Source: Curtobacterium sp. Leaf183
GTDB lineage: Bacteria; Actinomycetota; Actinomycetes; Actinomycetales; Microbacteriaceae
Reading direction: 5' to 3'
DNA: 64,000 nucleotides
Assembly: GCF_001424385.1 (NCBI RefSeq)
Contig: NZ_LMPO01000008.1
Span: forward strand, 248,563 to 312,562
Shown here piece after piece: positions 17,809 through 25,667 of this stretch; positions within the stretch are counted from its first letter, which is position 1, and each line of letters starts with the position of its first letter. The notes below the pieces were generated by a model. It saw nothing but the letters and a program-made list of their open reading frames with translations, was not told the DNA's origin and did not search any database. The translations under genes were made by a program, and so were the position numbers.

Positions 17809-18140
17809 GGCGGTGGTCTCCCTGGTTCGTGGGGGTGGAGCGTGAGGGTGGTGCGCGGGGTGGTTCGCGGGGGTGTGGAGCGGTCGGTGCGGGAACGTTC
17901 CCGCACCGTGATCGAGTGTGGCGCTGCCCGGTGAACGCCGGGTGCCGCGGCAGTGCCGCCCGGGTGAACTCGTGCCGCGCTGCGCGCGCCGCACACACCG
18001 TGCGAGCGCTGCGCCCGGTGCGAGGTTGACGGCCCCGTGCCGCCGAACAACCTCGCACCGGGCCGCCGTCGCGGCACGAAGCACCAACTCCGCACCGTGC
18101 TCGCACTGCACCAGCCCGCGAAGCTCGCACCGTGCGTTCC
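17809..18140. other. 332-bp repeat-rich gap upstream of the uptake operon
   Basis: There is no gene here. Contents: the leader of the solute-binding gene, the 24-bp palindrome at 17885-17908, the inverted repeat GGTGCGAGGTTG (18017-18028) / CAACCTCGCACC (18048-18059), and a diverged copy GGCACGAAGCACCAACTCCG (18073-18092) whose reverse complement matches repeats near 21692-21735. Several CCGTGC words follow to the end of the neighbouring gene. Confidence 0.7.
17885..17908. promoter_or_regulatory. Perfect 24-bp palindrome, candidate LacI-family operator
   Basis: CGGTGCGGGAAC is followed directly by its reverse complement, 77 bp upstream of the solute-binding lipoprotein start. The central GGGAACGTTCCC has the CG-centred symmetry of LacI-family operators. 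A LacI-family gene lies 1.8 kb away at 19681-20694. The regulator-site pairing is inferred. Confidence 0.5.
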
Positions 18141-19091
18141 TCAGCGGCGCATCCGCACCCCAGCCCGACGCAGCGCCGCACGCAGCAGACCCTCGTCCCA
18201 GAGGTCGGACCACGTCAGCCGGACGACCGCCCGCACTCCGGGCATGGCCCGCAGTCGGTCCTCGCGGTGTTTCTCGGCGACGACCACGTCCTCCACCGAC
18301 CGGCCGGCACGCATCCGCCCGTCGCGGTACTTGACCTCGCCGTCGAACTCGACGACGACCCCTGCCGCAGGGAACCAGAAGTCGACGACGATGTCGGGCC
18401 ATCCCGCCTGCCGGAAGCGGTGTTGCAGGACCGGTCGCTCCGTGCCGAGCTGATCGAACCGGACGCGCAGGACGGACTCGCCGGGAGAACCGGACTCAGG
18501 GTCCGCAAGGTCCACGGCCGTGAGCGCGCGCCGACGCCCCTTCGGCCCGCGCCGCTCGATCGACTCGCGCACCCTGGCGCGGTCGGTCCCCCGTCGCAGG
18601 AGGTCGTCGAGCGCGACCACGGCATCGACCAGCGGGAACGTCAGCGCGAGGTCCGCGGCCACACGCTCGGGACCGTGGGTGCGGAGCCCGTCCGACGTCC
18701 GGACCGTGCTGCGATCCCCCGTCGGGTCGAGGTCGGCGTGCACGATGAAGGTGGCGTTCGTCGTGCGGCCGTCGGCTCCCGGGGTGGTCAGGTGCACCCG
18801 GTCCGGCGGATCCGTGACGAGCGGCACCGCGAGGACCACGGCTGCCGACACGTGCGACAGGACCCGATCGGGCCGGATCCGATCAGCCACGGCCTCGATG
18901 CGGACCCGGTGCTGTTCAGCTGAGCGCAGCGGTTGCCAGGCCGCTGTGTCGACGAAGAGCCCTCGTCCTATCCGGGTGAGCTCGCCCGCAGCGGCGCGCT
19001 GCCGGATGCGGTCGGACTCGTCGGGCCGGTGCGAGGACGTCCGGAAGAGCGGAACTTGCGGGACAGGTGCGAGATCGAGCATTCGTTGCAT
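18141..19091 (-). CDS. AbiEi-like / DUF559 protein (second copy)
   Basis: The 316-residue protein shares the architecture of the gene at 145-1089: an N-terminal winged-helix-like part (RQRAAAGELTRIGRGLFVDT), the VLSHVSAAVVLAVPL segment, and a C-terminal DUF559/Vsr-like domain with DIVVDFWFPAAGVVVEFDGEVKYRDG, whose Asp, Glu and Lys could form a PD-(D/E)xK site. This copy therefore looks more complete than the first. ATG 19091 follows AGGAT. No toxin gene is adjacent. Its 3' end runs into a repeat-rich gap. Function unknown. Confidence 0.75.
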   Translation of the reverse strand: MQRMLDLAPVPQVPLFRTSSHRPDESDRIRQRAAAGELTRIGRGLFVDTAAWQPLRSAEQHRVRIEAVADRIRPDRVLSHVSAAVVLAVPLVTDPPDRVHLTTPGADGRTTNATFIVHADLDPTGDRSTVRTSDGLRTHGPERVAADLALTFPLVDAVVALDDLLRRGTDRARVRESIERRGPKGRRRALTAVDLADPESGSPGESVLRVRFDQLGTERPVLQHRFRQAGWPDIVVDFWFPAAGVVVEFDGEVKYRDGRMRAGRSVEDVVVAEKHREDRLRAMPGVRAVVRLTWSDLWDEGLLRAALRRAGVRMRR

Positions 19092-19201
19092 GGCGTGATC
19101 CTGGTCAGGCGAGACGCAGCGTCACGACGCAGTCGCCTGAACTGTGTAGGGGAGGCCGACGAGTGGCACCCGTGGAGGAACCGGGCTGCGACAATGGGGC
19201 C

Positions 19202-19684
19202 GTGACCGAACGCACCTGGGGCTGGCTCGCAGCCGTCATCGACGTCGTCCTCATCGTGGTGTTCGCCCTGATCGGGCGGTCCTCGCACGGCGAGGCGAAC
19301 ACGCTCGGCGCGCTCTGGACCACCGCCTACCCGTTCCTGGCTGGCTGGGCGATCGGCTACGTCACCAGCGGCGCCTGGGCCCGCCCCCTGCGGACCTGGC
19401 CGACCGGCGTCGTCGTCTGGATCCTGACGGTCTTCGTGGGGATGGCCATCCGCGTCGCGACCGGCCAGGGCGTGGTCGACGGCAATCCCCTGCCGATCTC
19501 CTTCCTCATCGTCGCGACGATCGTCCTCGGCGTGTTCCTGCTCGGCTGGCGCGCGATCGCGCGCGTCGTCCTGCGCGCTCTCGCACGTCGCCGCTCGGTC
19601 GACGCCCCGGCGCTCGACGACCCGACGACGAACGACCCGGCAACGGATCCGTCGAACAGCCCCGGCGTCACGCCAGGCACGTGA
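19202..19684 (+). CDS. DUF3054 family membrane protein
   Basis: The 160-residue protein has four hydrophobic segments typical of DUF3054 (IDVVLIVVFALIGRSSHGEA, PFLAGWAIGYV, TGVVVWILTVFVGMAIR, LIVATIVLGVFLLGWRAI) and a short Pro/Asp/Thr-rich cytoplasmic tail. GTG 19202 is preceded by GACAAT with six bases between and no Shine-Dalgarno, so it is probably leaderless. Its stop overlaps the GTG of the LacI-type gene (GTGA), making the two one operon. Function unknown. Confidence 0.85.
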   Translation: MTERTWGWLAAVIDVVLIVVFALIGRSSHGEANTLGALWTTAYPFLAGWAIGYVTSGAWARPLRTWPTGVVVWILTVFVGMAIRVATGQGVVDGNPLPISFLIVATIVLGVFLLGWRAIARVVLRALARRRSVDAPALDDPTTNDPATDPSNSPGVTPGT

Positions 19685-20694
19685 ACGGCAGCCGCGGCTC
19701 GCAACCGACGATCGTCGACGTCGCCGCACGAGCGGGTGTCTCGAAGTCCGCGGTGAGTCGTGTGCTCTCCGGCACGGGCCGCTTCTCCGACGAGACCCGT
19801 GAACGCGTCGAGCGCGCCGCGGCGGAGCTCGGCTACGTGGCAAACGCTATGGCACGAGGGCTCGTGAGCGGTCGGACACACACCATCGGCATGCTCGTGC
19901 GCGACGCCTCGTCGATGCTGTACACCGCGCTGCATGCCGTCATGGAGCAACGCGCGTCCGAACTCGGCTACCGCGTCGTCACCACCACCGGAGTCGGACG
20001 GGTCGAGGACGAGAAGTCCGCGCTCGCATCGCTGGTGTCGATGCGGGTCGACGGACTGGTCGTGTGCAGCGGGCTGCTCCCGTCCGCGGACATCGCCGAG
20101 TTCGCCCCGCGCATCGCGACCGTGGTCGCCGGCCGCCCTGAGCTGCACCCGGCGCTGTCGAGCGTCTACTGCGACGAGGTCGACGGCGGGCAGCGCATCG
20201 CCGACGCCGTCGCCGATGCCGGTCACACTGACGTCGTGGTGCTCACCGTGCCGCTCGACAACGCGATCACGCAGCATGCGCGGTCGCAGGCGATGGCCGG
20301 GCGACTGCGCGACCGCGCGGTGAACGCGATCGACATCGACGCCAGTTTCGTTCGCCCGCCCGATGACGTCGCGGCCGACGTCGTCGAGGTCATGCGGGAG
20401 TCCGGCGCCACCGCCGTGATGTGCCCCACCGACCGACTCATGCTCGACGTCTGCGAGGCTCTGTCCAAACGCGGGGTCGGCGTGCCGCGCGACGTCTCGG
20501 TGACGGGGTTCGACGGCGTGTACCCGCTCGCCAGCGACTGGATCGGGTTCACGACGCTGCAGCAGCCCGTCGAGCGCATCGGACGCGAGGCCATCGACCT
20601 GGTCATCGGCCGCATCGAGGACCCGGGCAGGACCGTCGAGCACCGGCCCCTGCGAGGCACGGTGCTGCCCGGCCGCACCCTGCTCCCCCGCTGA
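19681..20694 (+). CDS. LacI-family transcriptional regulator
   Basis: The 337-residue repressor begins with the LacI helix-turn-helix and hinge (PTIVDVAARAGVSKSAVSRVLSG, then ARGLVSGRTHTIGMLVRD) and continues with a periplasmic-binding-protein-like effector domain ending in TTLQQPVERIGREAIDLVIGR. The GTG start overlaps the DUF3054 stop by 4 bp. No sugar operon is directly adjacent. The nearest LacI-like palindrome is 17885-17908, before the phosphodiester-uptake operon. Effector unknown. Confidence 0.92.
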   Translation: MNGSRGSQPTIVDVAARAGVSKSAVSRVLSGTGRFSDETRERVERAAAELGYVANAMARGLVSGRTHTIGMLVRDASSMLYTALHAVMEQRASELGYRVVTTTGVGRVEDEKSALASLVSMRVDGLVVCSGLLPSADIAEFAPRIATVVAGRPELHPALSSVYCDEVDGGQRIADAVADAGHTDVVVLTVPLDNAITQHARSQAMAGRLRDRAVNAIDIDASFVRPPDDVAADVVEVMRESGATAVMCPTDRLMLDVCEALSKRGVGVPRDVSVTGFDGVYPLASDWIGFTTLQQPVERIGREAIDLVIGRIEDPGRTVEHRPLRGTVLPGRTLLPR

Positions 20695-20930
20695 CGCAGC
20701 GCTGCGGGGCGCACGGTGCGCACGTGTCCGGCTCGTGCGGGCCTCGCCGGGACGAGCACGGTGCGAGGTTCGTTCCCCGTGCCGCCACGATCGCGTGGTG
20801 CGAGGAACCGTCCCCGCACCAGGCGATCAACCTCGCACGGAGTGGCAGACGCAGCACCGTGCGACCACGCAGCACCGTGCGACCACGCAGCACCGTGCGC
20901 GAACACGCAACCGTGCGCAACGCACCGCCC
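20695..20930. repeat. Repeat-rich gap: inverted GGTGCGAGGTT elements and 18-bp tandem repeat
   Basis: Outer arms GTGCGAGGTT (20761-20770) and AACCTCGCAC (20829-20838) enclose a smaller pair (GGTGCG at 20798, CGCACC at 20815). Then ACGCAGCACCGTGCGACC repeats at 20849-20866 and 20867-20884, with a partial third copy from 20885. The same arm sequence occurs at 18017-18059. It separates convergent genes and may terminate both. Confidence 0.75.
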
Positions 20931-21581
20931 TCAGAACAACCCGCCGCGTGCCCCGTCGCCCTCGAGCCCGCGGAACATGTCCGACACGAGCGCCTCGATC
21001 TGCGGCTCGACGAGCCGCTCCACGGCCTCGGCGATGCGTGCTCGATGGTCGATCAGCGCCAGGCACACCGCCGTGCCGGTCGACCGGGCGCACTCGTCCG
21101 ACAGCTCGATCTCGTGCCGCAGTGCCGCCTTCGCCTCGTCCGACAACGGCTCGCGCGGCGCGGTGTCCGACGACGCTCCAGTGCCGGCGAGCCCCTCGAG
21201 CGTGAACAGGAACGGCGCCCCGTCCTGCGGCTGCGGGTCGACGTCGAGCCCCTGGAACTCGGGCGACAGCCCCTCGGCCGGCTGGTACCCCGCGTGCCGC
21301 TTGCGGGCATCGGCGCGCTCGAGCTCGCGGTGCAGTAGCGGCAGGTTCTTGGCGGTGTAGTCGTCCACGGCGTCGTCGATGATCGTCGACATCCGACCGA
21401 TCAGCGCGTGCTGCACGGGGTGCGGCACGTCCGGACCGAAGCCCGCGGCACTGGCGATCGGCGACCCGGTGCACTTCCGGCAGATCCGCGTGCGCGGTCG
21501 AGCGGTCCCGATCTGCCACCGCGGCAACCACCGCAGCCACAGGTCGACGGCGTTCCGCACGCGCCCGTCGATGCCGTCCAT
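20931..21581 (-). CDS. Hypothetical protein with CxxC motif
   Basis: The 216-residue protein is not one I can name confidently. It starts with an amphipathic segment (VDLWLRWLPRWQIG), then CRKCTGSPIASAAGFGPDVPHPVQ, whose CxxC could bind zinc or a thiol cofactor, then a charged helical region (YTAKNLPLLHRELERADARKRH). The last 60 residues are rich in acidic helices (RIAEAVERLVEPQIEALVSDMFRGLEG). ATG 21581 is preceded by TATCGT with six bases between, suggesting leaderless transcription. Both flanks are repeat-rich. It looks cytoplasmic. Confidence 0.65.
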   Translation of the reverse strand: MDGIDGRVRNAVDLWLRWLPRWQIGTARPRTRICRKCTGSPIASAAGFGPDVPHPVQHALIGRMSTIIDDAVDDYTAKNLPLLHRELERADARKRHAGYQPAEGLSPEFQGLDVDPQPQDGAPFLFTLEGLAGTGASSDTAPREPLSDEAKAALRHEIELSDECARSTGTAVCLALIDHRARIAEAVERLVEPQIEALVSDMFRGLEGDGARGGLF

Positions 21582-21779
21582 GGTCCAACGATACGGACAG
21601 GAGGCCCGGATCACCCCCGCCACGGCCGCCCGGTCCTCGATCCACCACCGGGCACCGTGCGGACGTCGTTGCCCGTGCCACGCTGCCCGCCCGGTGCGAG
21701 GCTGGTCCCGGGCACGGAACGACCAACTCCGCACCACACCGTCGAGCACGGTGCGGGCGAGGGTCCGCACGACCCCGCG
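21582..21779. repeat. Repeat-containing spacer with degenerate GGTGCG inverted repeat
   Basis: GGTGCGAGGCTGGTC (21692-21706) and GACCAACTCCGCACC (21721-21735) form 15-bp arms with 12 matches. CACGGTGCGG and CACCGTGCGG words occur at both ends. The arms belong to the same family as the repeats in the gaps at 17.8-18.1 and 20.7-20.9 kb. It holds the leaderless-type -10 of the unknown gene and the 3' end of the DUF3097 gene. Confidence 0.65.
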
Positions 21780-22709
21780 CTACGCCACCGGCTCGGTGAC
21801 GAAGTCGATGAGCTCCTCGACCCGGCCGAGCAGCTGCGGCTCGAGGTCGGCGAACGTCCGGACCTGCCCCAGGATCCGCTGCCAGGCGCGGGCGATGTCG
21901 GCCTGCTCGGCGTGCGGCCATCCGAGCGCGGCGCAGATGCCGGCCTTCCACTCGATCGACCGTGGGATCGTCGGCCAGGCGCGCAGTCCGACGCGCTCGG
22001 GCTTGACCGACTGCCAGACGTCGACGAACGGGTGCCCCACGACCAGCACGTGCGCGCCCCACGTGCCCTGCATGACGGCGGACGCGAAGCGGGACTCCTT
22101 GGACCCGGGCACCAGGTGGTCGACGAGCACCCCGACTCGACGATCACGTGACGGGCGGAAGTCGTCCAGGACGGCAGCGAGGTTGTCCACGCCGGAGAGC
22201 TCCTCGACGACGACGCCTTCGACCCGCAGGTCCGCTCCCCAGACCTTCTCCACGAGTTCGGCGTCGTGCTTGCCCTCGACCATGATCCGCGAGGGCAGGG
22301 CGACCCGCGCGCGCTGCGACTCGACCGCGAAGGACCCGGACGCGGTGCGCAGCCGACCACCGTCGGAGGCGTGCCGCACAGCCGGACCCGCACCGGGCCT
22401 CCCGTCCGATCCGGCGCGAGCCGGGGGTGCGGCGGCGGCAGACCGCCCGACCGGCGCCTGCGGCCGTCCCAGCGTGACGAGCTCGCCCTCGAGCAGGAAC
22501 TGCCCGTCGAAGGGGAATGCCCGGGTGCGGCCCTTCCAGTCCTCGAGCGAGATGTTCCCCGCCTCGAGCCCGACGACTGCGCCGGCCCAGCCGGACGCCG
22601 GGTCCTCGAGCACCATGTCCCGCTCGAGCGGCACCTGCCGCACCTTCCGCACGCCCTTCGAGCGCCAGTCGCCCGAGAGCACGTCGTTGCCGTACCGGTC
22701 CTCGTCCAC
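21780..22709 (-). CDS. DUF3097 family protein
   Basis: The 309-residue protein matches the actinobacterial DUF3097 family: DRYGNDVLSGDWR at the N-terminus, EDWKGRTRAFPF, then a Toprim-like core with SRIMVEGKHDAELVEKVWGADLR, RRVGVLVDHLVPGSKESRFA and HVLVVGHPFVDVWQSVKP. The VEGKHD and VDHLVPGSKE stretches place acidic residues as in Toprim metal sites, which suggests nucleic-acid binding (inference). GTG 22709 is chosen because TACGCT lies exactly seven bases upstream. Residues about 85-125 are a Pro/Ala/Gly-rich linker. Confidence 0.88.
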   Translation of the reverse strand: MDEDRYGNDVLSGDWRSKGVRKVRQVPLERDMVLEDPASGWAGAVVGLEAGNISLEDWKGRTRAFPFDGQFLLEGELVTLGRPQAPVGRSAAAAPPARAGSDGRPGAGPAVRHASDGGRLRTASGSFAVESQRARVALPSRIMVEGKHDAELVEKVWGADLRVEGVVVEELSGVDNLAAVLDDFRPSRDRRVGVLVDHLVPGSKESRFASAVMQGTWGAHVLVVGHPFVDVWQSVKPERVGLRAWPTIPRSIEWKAGICAALGWPHAEQADIARAWQRILGQVRTFADLEPQLLGRVEELIDFVTEPVA

Positions 22710-22879
22710 CCGCACGAGCGTAGTGTCGACCCGGCTCCGGACGACATCGACCGGCCGACACCACCCACTCCGGACGGACGAGCCGACACGCGTCCAACCC
22801 CGTGTCGATCCAGTCGGCACCGCGGGACGAGGACGGCCGTGTTTCGCGGAACAGAACGCATGTTGCCGATTCGTAAACA

Positions 22880-22912
22880 AACCTTTCAGTAAAGAAGGTT
22901 GTCCGTTACTGT
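22880..22912 (+). promoter_or_regulatory. AT-rich operator/promoter of the ROK repressor gene
   Basis: AACCTT (22880-22885) and AAGGTT (22895-22900) form an inverted repeat with a 9-bp spacer in an unusually AT-rich patch containing GTAAACAAA and CAGTAAAG. The -10 TACTGT (22907-22912) is seven bases before the ATG, predicting a leaderless mRNA. ROK repressors commonly bind AT-rich dyads in their own promoters; autoregulation here is inferred. Confidence 0.55.
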
Positions 22913-22919
22913 CCTCGAC

Positions 22920-24161
22920 ATGACCACACGCGGACGCACCCCGGGACAGCCCGGGCTGTTGCGCGTCCTGAACGACCGCGCGGCCCTCGGACTGCTGCTC
23001 GACCACGGTCCGATGACCCGGAACGAGATCGCGCAGCGCACCGGCCTGAGCAAGCCGACCGCCGCCGAGATCATCCGTCGGCTCGAGGCAGCCGGGCTGC
23101 TGCGCGACGCCGGCACCGACACGCAGGCCGGCCGCCGCGGTCCGAGCGCCCTGGTCTACGAGGCGATCACCGACCGCGACCTCGCCGTCGCCGTGGACGT
23201 GCAGCTCGTCGACGTCCGCTCGACCGTGGTGGACGCCACGGGCCGGAGCTACCCCGTCGCCGAGCACCGGATGGACGTGGACGAGATGCGCGCGCCGGGC
23301 GAGGACATCGTCGCCGCCGCCGTCAGCCGCGCCGCCGCGGCCGCCGGTGTCGACCCGGACCTGGTGACCGCGGTCGCCGTCGGGGTGCAGGCCAGCGTCG
23401 ACCACGCCACCGACACCCTGATCTTCACCGACGGCCTGCCCGGATGGCCGCGGGACCAGGTCGCCGCCACGCTGTCACGTGCCCTCGGCGTGCAGGTCGT
23501 CGTCGAGAACGACGCCAACCTCGCCGCCATCGCCGAACGGGCCATGGGCGCCGGCCGCGCGCCGAGCTCGTTCGCGGTGCTGTGGATGGCGGAGGGCCTC
23601 GGCATGGCACTCGACCTCGACGGCCGCCTGCATGCGGGGGCCTCGGGCGCCGCGGGTGAGATCGGCTACCTGAGCGTGCCCGCCGACGCGCTCCCCCTCG
23701 ACCCGACGGCGACGATCGTCGCGGACCTCATCTCCGAGTCCGCGATCACCCGACTCGCCGCCGACCACGGGATCACGGCTCCGGACGGCAGCGCTGCCGA
23801 CTGGCGCCAGGTGCTCCCGCAGCTGCCCGGGCTCTCCGAGCAGCACCCCTTCACGACCGCCCTCGGCGAGCGCGTCGGGCACAACGTGCTCCCCGTCCTC
23901 GCCGTCGCCGATCCCGAGACGGTCGTGCTGCACGGCCCGACGGGCATCGCGGGCGGTCCCGCCCTGGCCGCCGCCGTGACCGCCTGGCTCCGGACCCGCT
24001 CGCGCTGGTCCACCGCCGTGGTGGCGCCCGGCGTCCCCGACACCCCCGTCCTGCACGGCGCACGCCACGTCCTCATCGACGTCGTGCGCACCGCGCTCGC
24101 GGGCCGGCTCGACCGCATCAGTGACGACGCGACCGAGTCCGACCCCGCGCAGCACGCCTGA
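22920..24161 (+). CDS. ROK-family transcriptional repressor
   Basis: The 413-residue protein combines a winged helix-turn-helix (MTRNEIAQRTGLSKPTAAEIIRRLEAAGLL) with a ROK sugar-binding domain (VVVENDANLAAIAERAMGAG, GASGAAGEIGYLSV). The kinase-type CxCGxxGCxE zinc motif is absent, the protein has no cysteine at all, and the usual GEIGH is GEIGY, so it is a regulator and not a kinase. It precedes a sugar ABC importer, GH4 glycosidase and sugar kinase, and probably controls them. ATG 22920 is predicted leaderless. Confidence 0.92.
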   Translation: MTTRGRTPGQPGLLRVLNDRAALGLLLDHGPMTRNEIAQRTGLSKPTAAEIIRRLEAAGLLRDAGTDTQAGRRGPSALVYEAITDRDLAVAVDVQLVDVRSTVVDATGRSYPVAEHRMDVDEMRAPGEDIVAAAVSRAAAAAGVDPDLVTAVAVGVQASVDHATDTLIFTDGLPGWPRDQVAATLSRALGVQVVVENDANLAAIAERAMGAGRAPSSFAVLWMAEGLGMALDLDGRLHAGASGAAGEIGYLSVPADALPLDPTATIVADLISESAITRLAADHGITAPDGSAADWRQVLPQLPGLSEQHPFTTALGERVGHNVLPVLAVADPETVVLHGPTGIAGGPALAAAVTAWLRTRSRWSTAVVAPGVPDTPVLHGARHVLIDVVRTALAGRLDRISDDATESDPAQHA

Positions 24162-24326
24162 GCCAGCACCACTGCCAGCACCACCGCCAGCACCGTCGCC
24201 AGCTCCACCCACCCGCACCACTCGAGGCACCACCCCAGCCCTGTCCGAGGGCTCTCCGGTGCGCCCGCAGACCGGCCGTCGGCCGGCGCGGACGCCCTCG
24301 GAGCGAGACCAGAGAGCGAGTACCGC

Positions 24327-25667
24327 ATGTCACACCCCCGGCAGCACCTCCGGCGGATCATCACCGCCGCCGCCATCGCCACCACGGGCGCCCTCGTCGT
24401 CGCCGGCTGCAGCTCCGGCAGCAGCGCGTCGTCGATCGACAAGACCGCACCGAAGGACCTGAAGGGCACGGTCTCGCTGTGGCACTTCTTCACGGGCCGC
24501 GAGGCCGGCGTCGTGAAGAGCGCCGTCGCCGGGTTCGAGAAGGCCAACCCCGGCGTGACGGTCGACATCCACGCCGGGCAGGACGACGAGAAGCTGCAGA
24601 AGGCGATCTCGTCGGGCCAGAGCATCGACGTGGGGCTGTCGTACTCGACGGCGATCGTCGGCAGCTTCTGCTCGTCGGGGGCGTTCCGTGACCTGTCCCC
24701 GTACATCAAGCGGGACAAGGTGGATCTGTCGGACATCCCGAAGGCCGTGCAGGGCTACACCGCCTACAAGGGCACCCGGTGCACGCTGCCGGCACTCGCC
24801 GACGTCAGCGCGCTGATGTACAACAAGCAGGCGTTCGCAGCGGCCGGCATCACGACCCCGCCGAAGACCCTCGACGAGCTCAAGGCCGACGGCCTGAAGA
24901 TGACGACGTACAACGCCGACGGGTCGATCAAGCAGCTCGGCTTCAACCCGCTCATCGACTTCTACGAGAACTCCCCGGAGCACTTCGCGCCGATGATCAA
25001 CGGCACCTGGCTCGACAGCAAGGGCAACAGCGAGATCGGCACCTCCGCCGGCTGGAAGAAGCTCATCCAGTGGCAGAAGGGCTTCGTCGACGCGATCGGC
25101 TACGACAAGCTGAAGACGTTCACGTCCGGCCTCGGCCAGGAGTTCGCCGCCGACAACGCGTTCCAGACCGGTCAGGTCGCGATGCAGATCGACGGCGAGT
25201 ACCGCACCGCCTTCATCAAGGACCAGAAGCCGGACCTGGACTACGGCACCGCGCCGACCCCCGTGCTGGACGGTCTCGGCAACTACGGCTCGACCTACAT
25301 CGCGGGCAACGTCGCGGGCATCGCGAAGGGCTCGAAGAACCCGGAGCTCGCCTGGGCGCTGCTCAAGTACCTGTCGACGAACACCGACGCGCAGGTCACG
25401 ATGGGCAACGGGCTGAAGAACATCCCGACGATCACCTCCGCGCTGCAGTCCCCGAAGCTCGAGGTCGACGAGAACTACAAGACCTTCGTCGACGTCGCGG
25501 GCAACGCCAAGACGATCACCTCGCCCGCCACGGCGGACGGCGCCGCCTACATCGGCACCTTCACGAAGTTCTGGCAGGCGTACCAGGAGAACGGCGGCGA
25601 CCTCGACGCCAAGCTCAAGAAGCTGGACTCGGACATCGACAACGCGAACCAGCTGGCGGGTCCGTGA
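24327..25667 (+). CDS. Sugar ABC transporter solute-binding lipoprotein
   Basis: The 446-residue protein has a lipoprotein signal ending VVAGC, then a family 1 carbohydrate-binding-protein body: GTVSLWHFFTGREAGVVKSAVAGFEKANPGVTVDI, LPALADVSALMYNK, QTGQVAMQIDGEYR. Such proteins capture oligosaccharides outside the membrane for CUT1-type importers. ATG 24327 is followed by basic residues (HPRQHLRR) as expected for the n-region. It heads an operon with two permeases, a GH4 enzyme and a kinase. Beta-linked disaccharide specificity is inferred from the GH4 gene. Confidence 0.93.
   Translation: MSHPRQHLRRIITAAAIATTGALVVAGCSSGSSASSIDKTAPKDLKGTVSLWHFFTGREAGVVKSAVAGFEKANPGVTVDIHAGQDDEKLQKAISSGQSIDVGLSYSTAIVGSFCSSGAFRDLSPYIKRDKVDLSDIPKAVQGYTAYKGTRCTLPALADVSALMYNKQAFAAAGITTPPKTLDELKADGLKMTTYNADGSIKQLGFNPLIDFYENSPEHFAPMINGTWLDSKGNSEIGTSAGWKKLIQWQKGFVDAIGYDKLKTFTSGLGQEFAADNAFQTGQVAMQIDGEYRTAFIKDQKPDLDYGTAPTPVLDGLGNYGSTYIAGNVAGIAKGSKNPELAWALLKYLSTNTDAQVTMGNGLKNIPTITSALQSPKLEVDENYKTFVDVAGNAKTITSPATADGAAYIGTFTKFWQAYQENGGDLDAKLKKLDSDIDNANQLAGP

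Noticed and set aside
20849-20902. Short CRISPR array
   Set aside because: The 18-bp units are adjacent with no unique spacers, and no cas gene is present.
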